The notes below the pieces were generated by a model. It saw only the letters and a program-made list of their open reading frames with translations. It ran no database searches and had not been told where the DNA came from. The translations under genes and the position numbers were made by a program. From DASWTL01 sp036405495 (lineage in GTDB: Bacteria > Bacteroidota > Bacteroidia > Sphingobacteriales > Sphingobacteriaceae): 7,441 nucleotides of DNA. Positions 7,151 to 7,441 of this stretch are shown here, in pieces. Each line of letters begins with the position of its first letter. Position 1 is the first letter of the stretch. The stretch is taken from positions 1-7,441 of the forward strand of contig DASWXL010000073.1 of NCBI GenBank assembly GCA_036405495.1, in the 5' to 3' direction.

Positions 7151-7441
7151 TTATTCTTTTGTACTTCGTGCTTCTCTATCCGCGATTTTGCGGTCCTCTT
7201 CCAAAGCCATTTGCAGCTCAGCGCCGATGCGGCTCTCTTTTTTTATTTCCGGTTTCATTGCGGTTTCCATGTCGCCTTCGGCAATATGAGGGGCAATGAT
7301 CAGCGAGACGATCGACATCAGCTTGATGAGAATATTCATTGAGGGCCCTGAAGTGTCTTTAAACGGATCACCCACCGTATCGCCTGTTACGGAAGCTTTA
7401 TGAGGCTCAGACTTTTTGTAATATACCTCGCCGTTTATTTC
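7151..7441 (-). CDS. hppA: Membrane-bound ion-translocating pyrophosphatase, C-terminal end (5' part off the right edge)
   Basis: Integral membrane enzyme that couples hydrolysis of pyrophosphate to export of H+ or Na+. The frame is open from the window edge to the TAA at 7153-7151, giving the last 96 residues of a protein usually 700-800 long. The visible part contains SVTGDTVGDPFKDTSGPS and then NILIKLMSIVSLIIAP, the near-invariant C-terminal signature: Asp and Lys residues of the pyrophosphate/Mg2+ site leading into the last transmembrane helix (TM16). After that helix comes a highly charged, probably helical tail of about 40 residues (EIKKESRIGAELQMALEEDR and onward). Ion specificity (H+ or Na+) and K+ dependence are set by residues upstream of the window and cannot be judged. 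It is upstream of, and in the same direction as, the permease, but a terminator separates them. Confidence 0.95.
   Translation of the reverse strand, partial: EINGEVYYKKSEPHKASVTGDTVGDPFKDTSGPSMNILIKLMSIVSLIIAPHIAEGDMETAMKPEIKKESRIGAELQMALEEDRKIADREARSTKE

Noticed and set aside
1..7441. Mobile elements, CRISPR arrays, tRNA/rRNA genes, defence or toxin-antitoxin systems
   Set aside because: No transposase, integrase, direct-repeat array, cloverleaf or rRNA-like sequence was seen, and the genes with good family patterns are all housekeeping or transport types.

Overview
The window looks like chromosomal DNA from a member of the Bacteroidota, probably near Sphingobacteriales/Chitinophagales. 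Three upstream regions carry the phylum's TAnnTTTG -7 promoter element. No purine-rich Shine-Dalgarno sequences stand out before the starts. The GMP synthase and the membrane pyrophosphatase read like Bacteroidota versions. The placement is by pattern recognition, not by search.

Layout: (a) 1-752, minus strand: N-terminal ~250 residues of a Bcr/CflA-type MFS drug exporter that runs off the left edge. (b) 753-881: a short divergent intergenic region with one promoter element facing each way. (c) 882-4757, plus strand: a tight three-gene unit of guaA, a lipoprotein with a type I periplasmic-binding fold, and an RsmB/NOP2-type RNA methyltransferase. The genes overlap (44 or 14 nt, then 4 nt), so they are very likely co-transcribed and translationally coupled. 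(d) 4769-5350, minus strand: a MarC-family membrane protein, convergent with the methyltransferase across 11 bp. (e) 5351-5546: intergenic, with a 12-bp palindrome and a strong intrinsic terminator serving the next gene. (f) 5547-7010, minus strand: a 12-TM APC-superfamily amino acid permease with its own promoter. (g) 7083-7121: a strong terminator, then 7151-7441, minus strand: the C-terminal end of a membrane-bound ion-translocating pyrophosphatase (hppA) that runs off the right edge.

The genes are housekeeping or transport functions with no mobile element, CRISPR array, RNA gene, toxin-antitoxin pair or defence island. Within the plus-strand unit, GMP synthesis is linked to an rRNA/tRNA cytosine methyltransferase and to an envelope lipoprotein of unknown ligand. 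This lipoprotein is the least understood product here: it looks like an ABC-transporter substrate receptor but has no transporter genes beside it. I found no convincing evidence of a new multi-gene system. The points most worth a second look are the orphan lipoprotein, the near-leaderless guaA start, and the packed terminator/promoter junction upstream of the permease.
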